A DNA stretch of 64,000 bases from Bradyrhizobium diazoefficiens (GTDB lineage Bacteria; Pseudomonadota; Alphaproteobacteria; Rhizobiales; Xanthobacteraceae), in contig NZ_CP067100.1 of NCBI RefSeq assembly GCF_016616235.1, positions 2,043,001 through 2,107,000 of the forward strand, given 5' to 3'. The notes under the pieces were generated by a model. That model made no database searches, was not told the DNA's origin, and saw only the letters and a list, made by a program, of their open reading frames with translations. This document shows, in pieces, positions 30,501 through 39,130 of this stretch. Each line of letters begins with the position of its first letter. Position 1 is the first letter of the stretch. The position numbers and the translations under genes are program-made.

Positions 30501-30832
30501 CGTAAGCCGCGCTTCTGCGCCTCTTGGATGAAGCGCTTGAAGTCCTTCATCGTTCCGAAGTCGGGATTGACCGAGCCGTAGTCGCCGATGTCGTAGCCGT
30601 CGTCGCGGCCGGGCGAGGGATAGAACGGCAGCAGCCACAGCGCGGTGACGCCGAGGTCCTGCAGATAAGGCAGCTTCTCGGTCAGCCCGGCGAAGTCGCC
30701 GATGCCGTCATTGTTGCTGTCGGCAAAGGCCTTGACGTGGAGCTGGTAGATGATGGCGTCCTTGTACCACAGCTCGTCCACGACCTCGGCGATCTCAATC
30801 TTTTTGGTGTGCACGGAAGACAATACGTTCAT
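27539..30832 (-). CDS. treS: trehalose synthase-maltokinase fusion (TreS-Mak)
   Basis: 1097 residues joining two enzymes. The first half (to about residue 555) is GH13 trehalose synthase, interconverting trehalose and maltose; catalytic Asp218 ([10 protein letters not shown]), Glu260 ([12 protein letters not shown]) and Asp326 ([12 protein letters not shown]) are intact. The second half is a maltokinase with the aminoglycoside-phosphotransferase-like motifs [13 protein letters not shown] and [18 protein letters not shown], making maltose-1-phosphate. Such fusions supply the substrate of GlgE. AAGGG lies eleven bases before the ATG; the gene starts eleven bases after the GlgE-like gene. Confidence 0.94.
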   Translation of the reverse strand: MNVLSSVHTKKIEIAEVVDELWYKDAIIYQLHVKAFADSNNDGIGDFAGLTEKLPYLQDLGVTALWLLPFYPSPGRDDGYDIGDYGSVNPDFGTMKDFKRFIQEAQKRGLRVITELVVNHTSDQHKWFKRARRSPAGSSARNWYVWSDTDQKYQGTRIIFTDTEKSNWTWDPEAGAFYWHRFFSHQPDLNFDNPRVVSAIIQVMKRWLDAGVDGFRLDAIPYLCEREGTSNENLPETHAVIKRLRRELDAYSKGKLLLAEANQWPEDVQEYFGQGDECHMAYHFPLMPRIYMAIAQEDRFPITDILRQTPDIPASCQWALFLRNHDELTLEMVTDVERDYLWTTYANDPRARINVGIRRRLAPLMDNDRRKIELMNSLLLSFPGTPIIYYGDEIGMGDNIYLGDRNGVRTPMQWSPDRNGGFSRCDPARLYAPLIMDPVYGYESVNVEAQSRSLSSLLSATKRLISVRKSTLAFGRGTMTFIRPANRAVLAYVRQYRDEVILCVANLSRAAQATELDLSPWKDRIPQEMLGRTRFPPIGELPYMITLGPYGFYWFQLQERDKSEPVIPRAVPEFETLVVPVNSNWVSLARERGVFERDVLPGFLSRTRWFPEHNPKNIKTALTSAVPFCDIGDNRPWIAFFEARQGDKARRYVIPLQIEWVRFDRERFNPRALAAVRQGAREGTLLDVATEQIFIGLFLRNLSQNLVVEENNLRLEFKATSRFAEYIIKEPERIRAIEQSNSTALVDNQYVAKIYRRLESGTSPEIEIGHYLTEVARFANTPALLGSVELVEGNQRSALGVLHAFVENQGDGWSVTAGYLDRYIDEQRVLPPGETLRETQEQAPYLHFMSQIGRRLGELHVVLAAAKPDDLAPAPIASADIKRWVSDLTARAERLFERLTESRDGLREADRPLIDRLVAARSGLPDLLNALLRSGIGGLNIRHHGDFRLGQTLIVKDDIFIIDFDGDPRLPLADKRRKLPAARDVAGLIHSIDLSVNTALNRALTGASDEQGRLTAALDEWRERATATFLTAYREAMTDRRLWPEDAQSAEGLLRFFLLDQAFDKVEYELSHRPEGLHAPLTGLLRILSSAESEAHA

Positions 30833-30843
30833 GGCGTGAACCC

Positions 30844-32790
30844 TTACGCCAGGCAGCGGAACAAGAGCGCCGGATCGCGGTCGGGATCGATACGCAATCT
30901 GATCCCGCCCCATTCGATGCGGGACTGTTCGCCGGTGAGGAGATTTTCCAGTGCGGCGACGTGGCAGCGTTCGCCGCCGGCGTCGATGGTGAGCCCGCCG
31001 AGCGGCAACCAGAATTCGCGGACATGGCGCGAGAGGGCGATGACAGCGAGGACGGTGTTTGTGGAATCGGCCGCCTCCTTGGCAAAGGCGATGGTCTCGC
31101 CATCCTCGATGCCGAGGAAGCGCAAATTCGCCGTCTGCTGAAGCGCGGCATTGTCTTTGCGGATGCCGTTGAGCGCGGCGATGTAGGCTTTGATGTTGCC
31201 GGGCTTGTCCCAGTCGCGCTGCCTGATCTGATATTTTTCGGAATCGAGATACTCTTCGCGGCCGGGCACAGCCTCGTGCTCCAGCAGCTCGAAGCCGCTG
31301 TAGATGCCGAAGCTGCTCGACAGCGTCGCCGCCAGGGCAACGCGCGATTTGAACATCCAGGTCTCGCCGCTCTGGAGATGGTACGGCAACAGGTCGGGCG
31401 TGTTCACGAACAGGTTCGGGCGATAGAAGTCGCGCTCCGGATAGCGCGTGAGCTCGCCAAGATATTGCTCCAGCTCCCATTTCGTCGTGCGCCAGGGAAA
31501 ATAGGTGAAGGACTGCGCAAAGCCGAGTTTTGCGAGTCCCTTCATCAGCTTCGGCTTTGCAAATGTCTTGGAGAACAGGATCACCCCGGGATGCCGGCGG
31601 CGGATGTCGCCGATCAGCCAGTCCCAGAACGGCAGCGGCGCAGTGTCATGATTGTCGATGGCGAAGATGGTGACGCCATGGTCGATCCAGAACAGCATGG
31701 CGTCGCGGAACGCATTCCACAGCCCCACTCTGTCGACCGAGGCGAAATCGGGGATGACGATGTCGGAATAGGGCCCGTCCGCGGTCCGGACCGAACGGTC
31801 CGGGCGCCATTTGAACCACTCCGGATGCTGCGTCAGCCAGGGGTGGTCCGGCGAGCATTGCACGGCGAAATCGAGCGCGAGCTCGAGGCCGTATTCCAGA
31901 CAGGTCGCGACCAGCGCGCGGAAGTCCTCGATGGTGCCGAGCTCGGGATGCAGCGCATCGTGCCCGCCGTCGGCTGAGCCGATCGCATAAGGCGAGCCGG
32001 GCTCGCGATCGGTTGCCACCGGCGCATTGTTGCGGCCCTTGCGGCGTGTGCGGCCAATCGGGTGGACCGGCGTGAGGTAGAGCACGTCAAAGCCCATCGC
32101 GGCGAGATCGGGCACGCGCGCAATGCAGTCGCGGAGCGTGCCATGCCGGCCCGGAATCCGGCTCTGGCTGCGCGGCATCATCTGATAGCAGGCGCCAAAG
32201 CGCGCCTTGTCGCGATCGACGATGAGCGGGAAGGGCGGCGAGCGGGTCAGGTCGGGCCGCGACTGGCTCTCGGCCATCGCCTTGCCGAGCTCGGCGGACA
32301 GCAGCGGGGCGACGTCGCCGCTCTGAAGATAGTCCTCGCATTGCCTGATGATGACCGCTGCAGCGTCCTGCCTTCCACCATGCGCCTTGGTCAGCAGGCC
32401 GGCCCCCTCGATCGCATCGAGACTCACGTCGGCGCCGGTGCGCTGCTTACGCGCGATGCCGTGGGACCAGGTCGCGAACTCGTCGGTCCAGGCTTCGATC
32501 GCATAGACATATTGGCCGGGCTCCTGGGGCGTGAACGCGCCGGACCACCGGTCATTGCCGTCAGGCGTCATCGGCTCGCTCCGCCATTCGCGGTCCTGCT
32601 CGCCTCGCCAGATCAGCGCGGCTGATATCACGGCGTCGCCGTCGCGGTAGATGTCGGCCCAGACCTCGACGCGCTCGCCTGCGATCCGCTTCACGGCGAA
32701 GCGGCCGCCGTCGATCGAGGGGTAGACGTCTTCGATGAGGAAAGCGCTGCCGGCAGCGGCACTCTCGACAGTTTGAATTGTCTTGTTCAC
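30844..32790 (-). CDS. GlgE-like maltosyltransferase with altered active site
   Basis: 648 residues with the GlgE layout: an N-terminal beta-domain (about 1-110), a helical insert, and a GH13 barrel with GFDVLYLTPVHPIGRT, FAVQCSPDHPWLTQHPEWF and LAKLGFAQSFTYFPWRTTKWEL. Active GlgE uses maltose-1-phosphate to lengthen alpha-glucan. Here the nucleophile Asp379 is kept (FAIDNHDT against the usual FRVDNPHT), but the preceding Arg is Ala377 and the general acid/base Glu of the AEAFT motif is Lys408 (LFSKTFAKP). The phosphate-binding loop before IPDF is also shortened. The start is GTG with no good ribosome binding site. First gene of the operon. The fold is certain, the activity doubtful. Confidence 0.85.
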   Translation of the reverse strand: MNKTIQTVESAAAGSAFLIEDVYPSIDGGRFAVKRIAGERVEVWADIYRDGDAVISAALIWRGEQDREWRSEPMTPDGNDRWSGAFTPQEPGQYVYAIEAWTDEFATWSHGIARKQRTGADVSLDAIEGAGLLTKAHGGRQDAAAVIIRQCEDYLQSGDVAPLLSAELGKAMAESQSRPDLTRSPPFPLIVDRDKARFGACYQMMPRSQSRIPGRHGTLRDCIARVPDLAAMGFDVLYLTPVHPIGRTRRKGRNNAPVATDREPGSPYAIGSADGGHDALHPELGTIEDFRALVATCLEYGLELALDFAVQCSPDHPWLTQHPEWFKWRPDRSVRTADGPYSDIVIPDFASVDRVGLWNAFRDAMLFWIDHGVTIFAIDNHDTAPLPFWDWLIGDIRRRHPGVILFSKTFAKPKLMKGLAKLGFAQSFTYFPWRTTKWELEQYLGELTRYPERDFYRPNLFVNTPDLLPYHLQSGETWMFKSRVALAATLSSSFGIYSGFELLEHEAVPGREEYLDSEKYQIRQRDWDKPGNIKAYIAALNGIRKDNAALQQTANLRFLGIEDGETIAFAKEAADSTNTVLAVIALSRHVREFWLPLGGLTIDAGGERCHVAALENLLTGEQSRIEWGGIRLRIDPDRDPALLFRCLA

Positions 32791-32821
32791 GGTGATGCCA
32801 TTGACAAGAAAGCAGGAGCCC

Positions 32822-32917
32822 GTTTCCCTTGTCGGGAACCTACGCTTGGTACCACCATAGAAAGCCGCTTGTGTGTCATTTGGTTCCCTTGGGAACGGCA
32901 GGCGCGGTTTGCGAGTT
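32822..32917. promoter_or_regulatory. inverted repeats and candidate sigma-EcfG promoter before malQ
   Basis: The 205-base gap between the divergent GlgE-like gene and malQ holds two similar palindromes, GTTTCCC-N5-GGGAACC (32822-32839) and GTTCCC-TT-GGGAAC (32883-32896). The second contributes GGAAC (32892-32896), followed after 17 bases by AGTT (32914-32917), one mismatch from GGAAC-N17-CGTT and pointing to malQ 79 bases away. The paired GTTCCC/GGGAAC boxes could equally be operator sites for a regulator of both genes. Confidence 0.4.
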
Positions 32918-32995
32918 AATTCTGACTAACCTCTTCCGCGATCTCATTAAAGTCGATGCCACCGGCCAAATCATGGCCTGCAAGCTGCGTGCCGA

Positions 32996-34957
32996 ATGGA
33001 TCTTTTAGCTCAAGCCCGGATCAAGGGCGTTCAATCTGAATTCATCGACGCCCTCGGAAAGCTGCGGGTCACCGATCCCGTGGCCCTCAAATCCATTCTC
33101 GAAGCCCTGCCGGAGAAGCGGGTTTACCGCTTCGTCAGTGGGCCGGTCGTGGTCCGGGCCCTGGGCAATCCGCGCACCGAACTGGCCATGACAGGCGCAG
33201 TGCCGCTCACATGGAAAGTCACGGGCAAGGACAAGATCATCGCGCAAGGCGAGACGCGCGAGCCCGTGATCGCCTGGCCCGCGGGCCTGCCGCTCGGCTA
33301 TCACCGGCTGACGCTCACCGATGCCGAAGGTGTGAGCGAAGAGGTGCCGATGATCGTGGCGCCGGAGCGCGCCTTCGGCGGCGATTTCGACCGCGGCTGG
33401 CTGCTGGCCGTGCAGCTCTACAGCGTCCGCTCGGACCGCAATTGGGGCATCGGCGATTTCACCGATTTGGCCGGACTCCTCCGGCTGGCCAGGCAGCTCG
33501 GCGCCGACGGTGTCGGCCTCAATCCGCTCCACGTCCTGTTCGACGACCATCCGGCCGATTGCAGCCCCTATTCGCCAAACAGCCGGCTGTTTCTCAATCC
33601 GCTCTATATCGACGTCGAGGCGATCCCGGAATTTTCCGCCGATCTCGTGCCCGATGCGGCTGCGACGGCCGCGCGGCTCCGCGAAGGCGATCGCGTGCCC
33701 TATACGGACGTGGCGGCCTTGAAGTGGCTGGGCTTGCGTGCCGCCTTCAACAGCTTCGTGACAAGTGCGAGCGGGGCGCGCCGCCAGGAGTTCGATGCCT
33801 TCCGCGCCGACCGCGCGCCGCTGTTGTCGCGCTTTGCCTGTTTCGAGGTGCTGCGCCATCGCTTCGCCCGACCGTGGTGGGAATGGCCGGCGGAATGGCA
33901 GCAGCCGGATGAGGCGAAATGCGCGGGCTTGCGCGACGGTCCCGACAAGCGCGAGGTCGAGTTCGTCGAATTCGTGCAATGGACGGCGGACAGCCAGTTG
34001 CGCGCCGCCAGGGAGCTCGCAAGCCAGCTCGGCATGCGGGTCGGGCTTTATCTCGACGTCGCCGTCGGCGTGCAGTCCAACGGCTTCGACGCCTGGAATG
34101 AGCAGATGGCGATCTCGCGCCATCTCGCCGTCGGCGCGCCGCCCGACGTGCTCAACACCGTCGGCCAGGACTGGGGCCTTGCCGGCTTCAATGCCGGTGG
34201 GCTCGAAGCCCAATCCTTCGTGCCGTTTGCCGACATGCTCGCCGCATCGATGCGCCACGCCGGCGCGATCCGGCTCGATCACGTCCTCGGCCTGAAGCGG
34301 CTCTATCTGGTGCCGCGCGGTTTCAAGCCCGACAATGGCGCCTACGTGCAGATGCCGTTCGAGGCGCTGCTGGCGGCGGTGGCGAGCGAGAGCGCCACCC
34401 ACAAATGCATCGTCATCGGCGAGGACCTTGGCACCGTGCCGGAAGGTTTTCGCGAGACCATGCAGGATTTTGGTATCTGGTCCTATCTCGTCATGATGTT
34501 CGAACGCGACGATGCCGGCCATTTCCGCGCCACCGATCACTACCGGCCCAACGCGCTGGTCACGCTGAACACCCACGACCTCTCGACCTATGCCGGCTGG
34601 CGCTCCTTCAGCGACCTCAAGATGAAGCGCTCGCTCGGGCTCGATCCCGGCGAGAACGACCAGGCGCGCTGGGACGCGCTCGGCAGGCTCGACGAGATCC
34701 TGCGGCAGAACGGCATCGCCGCCAACGACCTCTATTCGGTGCTCGCTTTCCTGTCGCGCACGCCCTCGCGGCTGCTCGCGGTGTCGCTGGAGGATCTGCT
34801 CGGCGTCATCGACCAGCCCAACATTCCCGGCACGATCGACGAGCATCCGAACTGGCGCCAGCGCCTGCCGGTCGCGCTCGACCGGATCGCTTCGAAGATC
34901 GATCTTGAGGCCTTGAAGGCCGCGACGCGGGAACGTTCATTGAGTGGTGGGCGTTAA
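32996..34957 (+). CDS. malQ: 4-alpha-glucanotransferase (amylomaltase)
   Basis: 653 residues. MalQ moves maltosyl and longer segments between alpha-1,4-glucans, disproportionating maltodextrins; cytosolic, GH77. The motifs GWLLAVQLYSVRSDRNWGIG and SPYSPNSRLFLNPLYID are diagnostic, and the catalytic set is intact: Asp428 (IRLDHVLGLKR), Glu476 (VIGEDLGTVP) and Asp528 (NTHDLSTY). The ribosome binding site before the ATG is weak. It diverges from the glucan operon and is followed by the GH15 gene after 29 bases. Confidence 0.94.
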   Translation: MDLLAQARIKGVQSEFIDALGKLRVTDPVALKSILEALPEKRVYRFVSGPVVVRALGNPRTELAMTGAVPLTWKVTGKDKIIAQGETREPVIAWPAGLPLGYHRLTLTDAEGVSEEVPMIVAPERAFGGDFDRGWLLAVQLYSVRSDRNWGIGDFTDLAGLLRLARQLGADGVGLNPLHVLFDDHPADCSPYSPNSRLFLNPLYIDVEAIPEFSADLVPDAAATAARLREGDRVPYTDVAALKWLGLRAAFNSFVTSASGARRQEFDAFRADRAPLLSRFACFEVLRHRFARPWWEWPAEWQQPDEAKCAGLRDGPDKREVEFVEFVQWTADSQLRAARELASQLGMRVGLYLDVAVGVQSNGFDAWNEQMAISRHLAVGAPPDVLNTVGQDWGLAGFNAGGLEAQSFVPFADMLAASMRHAGAIRLDHVLGLKRLYLVPRGFKPDNGAYVQMPFEALLAAVASESATHKCIVIGEDLGTVPEGFRETMQDFGIWSYLVMMFERDDAGHFRATDHYRPNALVTLNTHDLSTYAGWRSFSDLKMKRSLGLDPGENDQARWDALGRLDEILRQNGIAANDLYSVLAFLSRTPSRLLAVSLEDLLGVIDQPNIPGTIDEHPNWRQRLPVALDRIASKIDLEALKAATRERSLSGGR

Positions 34958-34986
34958 CCGGCCGGAGTATCCAGGCTCGAACGACA

Positions 34987-36786
34987 TTGTCTCAGAGGAT
35001 CGAGGACTATGCGCTGATCGGCGACTGCGAGACCGCTGCGCTGATCGGGCGCAACGGCTCGATCGACTGGCTGTGCTGGCCGGCCTTCGATTCCGATGCC
35101 TGCTTCGCCGCGATCCTCGGCAATCACAAAAACGGCCGCTGGCTGATCGCGCCTGCCGAAGATGTGACCGCAACGTCGCGTCGCTATCTCGGCGACACCC
35201 TCATCCTCGAAACGCGCTTCGAGACGAAGACCGGCACGGCCCTGCTGATCGACTTCATGCCGCCGCGCGGCAAGGCCTCCGACATCGTGCGGCTGGTGCG
35301 CGGCCTCACCGGCACGGTGAAGATGCGGATGGAGCTCGTCATCCGCTTCGGCTTCGGCGTCGACATTCCCTGGGTGCGGCGGATCGATCATTCCCTGCTC
35401 GCGATCTGCGGTCAAGATATGACGGTGCTGCGCACGCCGGCCGAGATCCGCGGCGAGGATCTCACCACGGTGTCCGATTTCGAGGTGAAGGAAGGCGAGA
35501 CCGTGCCATTCGTGTTGACCTACGGCCCTTCGCATCTCGAGCCGCCCGGACCGATCGATCCCGAGCGCGCGCTTCAGGAGACGGAAGAGTTCTGGAACGA
35601 TTGGTGCAGCCATTGCACCCGTGACGGCCCCTATCACGACCTCATCCTGCGCTCGCTGATCACGCTCAAAGCGCTGACCTTCGGTCCGACCGGCGGCATC
35701 GTCGCCGCGCCCACCACCTCGCTGCCGGAGAAGCTCGGCGGAGCCAGGAACTGGGACTACCGCTTCTGCTGGCTGCGCGACGCCACCTTCACCCTGCTGG
35801 CGCTGATGAACTCGGGCTATACCGAGGAAGCCTCGGCCTGGCACAATTGGCTGTTGCGCGCCGCTGCCGGCTCGCCGGCGAACATGCAGATCATGTACGG
35901 CATCTGGGGTCAGCGGCGGCTGCTCGAATGGGAGGCGGGCTGGCTCGCCGGCTATGAGGGCGCGCAGCCGGTGCGCGTCGGCAATGCCGCGCATGCGCAG
36001 CTTCAGCTCGATGTTTTTGGCGAGTTGATCGATGCCTTCCACCAGTCGCGCATGGCCAAGCTCAAGCTCGACGAGGAAAGCTGGGCGCTGGAATGCAACG
36101 TGCTCAACCATCTCGCCGAGGTCTGGGACCATCCCGATCACGGCATCTGGGAGCGGCGCGGGCAGCCGAAGCACTACGTCTTCTCCAAGGTGATGACCTG
36201 GGTCGCCTTCGACCGCGGCATCAAGAGCGCCGAGACCTTCGGCTTCAAGGCACCGCTGCTGCATTGGCAGACCTTGCGCGAAGCCATTCATCGCGACGTC
36301 TGCAACAACGGCTTCGACGCCGGGATGAACGCCTATGTCGAGTCCTACGGCTCGACGATGCTCGATGCCAGCTTGCTGCTATTGCCGGCGGTCGGCTTCC
36401 TGCCGCCGTCGGATCCGCGCATCCGCGGCACCATCGCCGCGGTCGAAAAGCACCTGATGCGCGACGGCTTCGTGCTGCGGCACGATCCGCGCGAGCTGCC
36501 TGCGGGCCAACCGCCGCTCGAAGGCGCGTTCCTGGCGTGCAGCCTGTGGCTGGCCGATGCCTATGTGCTGTCGGGCGATCTCGACAAGGCGCAAGTCCTG
36601 TTCGATCGCGTGGTCGGCATCGCCAATGACGTCGGGCTGCTCGCCGAGGAATATGATTCCGTTGCGCGCCGCCAGACCGGCAATTTCCCGCAGGCGCTGA
36701 CCCACATCGCGCTGGTCAACACCGCGCATAATCTTTCGGCGGCAAGGCAGAGCAGCCAGAAACCGGCGGTGCAGCGGTCGAAGTAA
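34987..36786 (+). CDS. glycoside hydrolase family 15 protein (glucoamylase/trehalase-like)
   Basis: 599 residues. The N-terminal part (RIEDYALIGDCETAALIG, GSIDWLCWPAFDSDACFA) is the super-sandwich domain, and the (alpha/alpha)6 barrel begins near GARNWDYRFCWLRDATF, the GH15 glucan-hydrolase signature; LLAEEYDS near the C-terminus carries the second catalytic Glu. Bacterial members hydrolyse alpha-glucan ends or, in some actinobacteria, trehalose, so the exact substrate is open. The start is TTG at 34987: no ATG or GTG precedes it in frame, and family members begin at this point. Likely cotranscribed with malQ. Confidence 0.85.
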   Translation: MSQRIEDYALIGDCETAALIGRNGSIDWLCWPAFDSDACFAAILGNHKNGRWLIAPAEDVTATSRRYLGDTLILETRFETKTGTALLIDFMPPRGKASDIVRLVRGLTGTVKMRMELVIRFGFGVDIPWVRRIDHSLLAICGQDMTVLRTPAEIRGEDLTTVSDFEVKEGETVPFVLTYGPSHLEPPGPIDPERALQETEEFWNDWCSHCTRDGPYHDLILRSLITLKALTFGPTGGIVAAPTTSLPEKLGGARNWDYRFCWLRDATFTLLALMNSGYTEEASAWHNWLLRAAAGSPANMQIMYGIWGQRRLLEWEAGWLAGYEGAQPVRVGNAAHAQLQLDVFGELIDAFHQSRMAKLKLDEESWALECNVLNHLAEVWDHPDHGIWERRGQPKHYVFSKVMTWVAFDRGIKSAETFGFKAPLLHWQTLREAIHRDVCNNGFDAGMNAYVESYGSTMLDASLLLLPAVGFLPPSDPRIRGTIAAVEKHLMRDGFVLRHDPRELPAGQPPLEGAFLACSLWLADAYVLSGDLDKAQVLFDRVVGIANDVGLLAEEYDSVARRQTGNFPQALTHIALVNTAHNLSAARQSSQKPAVQRSK

Positions 36787-36832
36787 GTTTGGCGTGCAAG
36801 AGTGTTACGCCTGATTGTTTCCGCGACGAAGG

Positions 36833-36985
36833 TGCGCTCCCTCCCCCGCTTGCGGGGGAGGGTTGGGGAGAGGGTGCTTCAACGACGAAGACTCCCCAAG
36901 AGGACAAAGCCCTCACCCGGTGCGCGGGACGATGCTTCGCATCGCCCGGGACGCGCCGACCTCTCCCGCAAGCGGGAGAGGTTAA
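36833..36985. repeat. dispersed 150-base repeat, copy 1
   Basis: A compound element beginning GCGCTCCCTCCCCCGCTTGC, continuing with GGTTGGGGAGAGGGTG, then CCCTCACCCGG, the hairpin GATGCTTCGCATC, and ending CTCTCCCGCAAGCGGGAGAG. The two ends are related inverted sequences. A near-identical copy lies at 50632-50780 and half of it at 52390-52474. It sits between convergent genes. The surrounding 240 bases contain no gene. Confidence 0.88.
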
Positions 36986-37026
36986 GAAGCTCGCGGCTCG
37001 ATCGACCGACTCACAGCCATTTGCCT

Positions 37027-37839
37027 CTAGCCAGCCCCATTCCGCTTCAGGATCATCTCCATCGCCTCGGCAAAGCCGTCCTGCTCGTTGCTCGCGGTGA
37101 CGTGGGTGGCCTCGTCCTTAACGTTGTCGGCGGCGTTGCCCATGGCGATCGAGGTGCCGCTGACGCGGAACATCGCGAGATCGTTCTGCATGTCGCCGAT
37201 GGTGGCGACCGCGTCGGTCGAAATGCCGAGGCGCTTGGCCATCGCCTGCACGAAGGTGCCCTTGTTGAAGCCGGGCGGTGTGATGTCGAGATAATAGGTC
37301 TGCGAGCGCACCGCGGTCGCCTGGTTGCCGAGTGCCTCCTGCATCGCCTTTTCGCAAGCGGCGAGGCCAGCGGCATCGGCGCTCGCGCCGACGATTTTGC
37401 AGGCGCTGGCGAGATACGGCAAAAAGTCTCCCACAACAGTTGGTTCTGAGCGGATCGTATGCTGCTCGTGCGCGACGTAGCTGCCGCTGGGCTTGTCGAT
37501 CAGCCATTTGTCGGCGGTGAAGATCCAGATATCGGCGCCGAACTCGCGGAGGATTGTCAGGGTCCGTTCGGCCGCGCTCGCCGGGATCAGGTGCTGCTCG
37601 ACGGGCCTCATCTCGGGATCGATGATCGAGGAGCCGTTGAACGGGCCGACCGGCAGCCACAGCGCCAGCGGCTCGATCAGGAAACGCATGCCGATGGCGG
37701 GGCGGCTGGAAGTGATGGTGAAGCCGATGCCGGCCTGGTGCAGCCGCTGCACCGCGCTCCTCGCGCGCTCCGTCAGCGTCTTGTCCTTGGTCAGCAGCGT
37801 GCCGTCGACATCGGAGACCACGAGAGAGATTTTCGTCAT
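37027..37839 (-). CDS. Cof-type HAD-superfamily sugar-phosphate hydrolase
   Basis: 270 residues, HAD family IIB. Motif I SDVDGTLLTKDKTLT, motif II TITSSRP, Lys in the GFNKGT segment and motif IV IGDMQNDLAMF are all present, so it should dephosphorylate a small phosphorylated metabolite. Cof proteins have loose specificity for sugar phosphates. It is the last gene of the pentose phosphate operon, starting 15 bases after gntK, which suggests a substrate from that pathway, though this is inference. Confidence 0.88.
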   Translation of the reverse strand: MTKISLVVSDVDGTLLTKDKTLTERARSAVQRLHQAGIGFTITSSRPAIGMRFLIEPLALWLPVGPFNGSSIIDPEMRPVEQHLIPASAAERTLTILREFGADIWIFTADKWLIDKPSGSYVAHEQHTIRSEPTVVGDFLPYLASACKIVGASADAAGLAACEKAMQEALGNQATAVRSQTYYLDITPPGFNKGTFVQAMAKRLGISTDAVATIGDMQNDLAMFRVSGTSIAMGNAADNVKDEATHVTASNEQDGFAEAMEMILKRNGAG

Positions 37840-37854
37840 GGCAGGACCTTGGGG

Positions 37855-38391
37855 TTATGGTCTCAGCGTTGCGCCGCCCAGTTTCAGCTGCCGCACGATG
37901 CCATCGACGATCGCCTCGACGGTTTCGTCGATCGAGACGGTGATGACATGCTCGCCGGCTCCCGGCGGCTCCAGCGTGTTGAACTGGCTCGTCAGCAATT
38001 CCGGCGGCATGAAGTGGCCCTTGCGCTGTGCGAGGCGGGCGGCGATCAGTTCCCTGGTGCCCCTCAGGAAGATGAAGCGGACGTCGTCGCGTCCGCGCAG
38101 CAGCACGTCGCGATAGCTGTGCTTCAGCGCCGAGCAGGCGATGATGACGTGCTCGCCGTGCCCGCAGACCCGCGCGATCTCGTCGGCGATGGCGTTGAGC
38201 CAGGGCCAGCGGTCCTCGTCGGTAAGGGGATGGCCGGCGCGCATCTTCTCGACGTTGCTGGCAGGATGGAAGCTGTCGCCGTCTTCGAAGCGCCAGCCGA
38301 GCCGCTCGCCGAGCGCGGCCGCAACCGTGCTCTTGCCCGAACCCGACACGCCCATCACGATCAACGCACAAGGTGCTTCAACGCGGCCCAC
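37855..38391 (-). CDS. gntK: gluconokinase
   Basis: 178 residues from a GTG at 38391 that has a strong GGAGGGG site upstream and overlaps the pgl stop by 14 bases. It phosphorylates gluconate to 6-phosphogluconate using ATP. The Walker A motif MGVSGSGKST comes near the N-terminus, then FEDGDSFHPASNVEKM, AIIACSALKHSYRD-type motif (IIACSALKHSYRDVL) and FIFLRGTREL, all classical for GntK. Its location beside pgl and gnd gives gluconate direct entry to the pentose phosphate pathway. A longer frame upstream lies over pgl and is not used. Confidence 0.94.
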   Translation of the reverse strand: MGRVEAPCALIVMGVSGSGKSTVAAALGERLGWRFEDGDSFHPASNVEKMRAGHPLTDEDRWPWLNAIADEIARVCGHGEHVIIACSALKHSYRDVLLRGRDDVRFIFLRGTRELIAARLAQRKGHFMPPELLTSQFNTLEPPGAGEHVITVSIDETVEAIVDGIVRQLKLGGATLRP

Positions 38392-39130
38392 GAATCCCCT
38401 CCGGTAGCGCGGCCCGGTCGACCAACCAGACGGTCTCACCATTCGAGCGCGCGCGCAACGCCGGCAGGGTCTCGCCATTGAGGAGGCGCGTCAAGATCGG
38501 CTGCTTGTCATGCCCGGCAATCTCGAACAGCATTTCGCGACAGGAGGCCAAAGCGGGTAAAGTGAGCGACACCCGCGGCACGAACGGCGCGACATTGGCC
38601 TTGGGCACGCCGACGACCCAGCGCGCGGTCTCCTCGATTTGGGGATAGCCGGGAAACAGCGAGGCGGTGTGTCCATCAGGACCCGCGCCCATCAGCACGA
38701 GATCGAACAGCGGACGGGCCGGATCGAGCTGATCCGAGCCGTAGAAGGCCTGCAGCTCGCGCGCATAGGCCGCAGCGCTCGCATCGGGATTTTCGGCCGT
38801 GGTCGGAATCGGATGCACATGGCCCGAGGGCGCGTTGCGATCGAGAAAGGTCGCGCGCGCGATCGCCATGTTGTTGAGCGGATCGTTTTCCGGGACAAAA
38901 CGCTCGTCGCCGATGAACCAGTGCACGCGATCCCACGGAATCCTGCCGCGCCATCGGTCGCTGCCAAGCCGCTGGTAGAGCTTCTTCGGGCTGGAGCCGC
39001 CGGTGAGGCAGATCGCGATGCGGCCCGGGTTGGCCGCGATCCGCGCCATCACCCGCTCGGCCGCGGCTTGCGCCAGGGCCTCGGCGTCGGCCGCGACGAT
39101 CAGCTTTGGCGGGCCGCCGGCCGCGACCAT
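38378..39130 (-). CDS. pgl: 6-phosphogluconolactonase
   Basis: 250 residues from an ATG that overlaps the zwf stop (TGATG). It hydrolyses 6-phosphogluconolactone made by Zwf. Family motifs ICLTGGSSPKKLYQRL, WFIGDERFVPENDPLNN and LVLMGAGPDGHTASLFPG are all clear. The tight coupling with zwf ensures the unstable lactone is removed. Confidence 0.95.
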   Translation of the reverse strand: MVAAGGPPKLIVAADAEALAQAAAERVMARIAANPGRIAICLTGGSSPKKLYQRLGSDRWRGRIPWDRVHWFIGDERFVPENDPLNNMAIARATFLDRNAPSGHVHPIPTTAENPDASAAAYARELQAFYGSDQLDPARPLFDLVLMGAGPDGHTASLFPGYPQIEETARWVVGVPKANVAPFVPRVSLTLPALASCREMLFEIAGHDKQPILTRLLNGETLPALRARSNGETVWLVDRAALPEGIRGPR

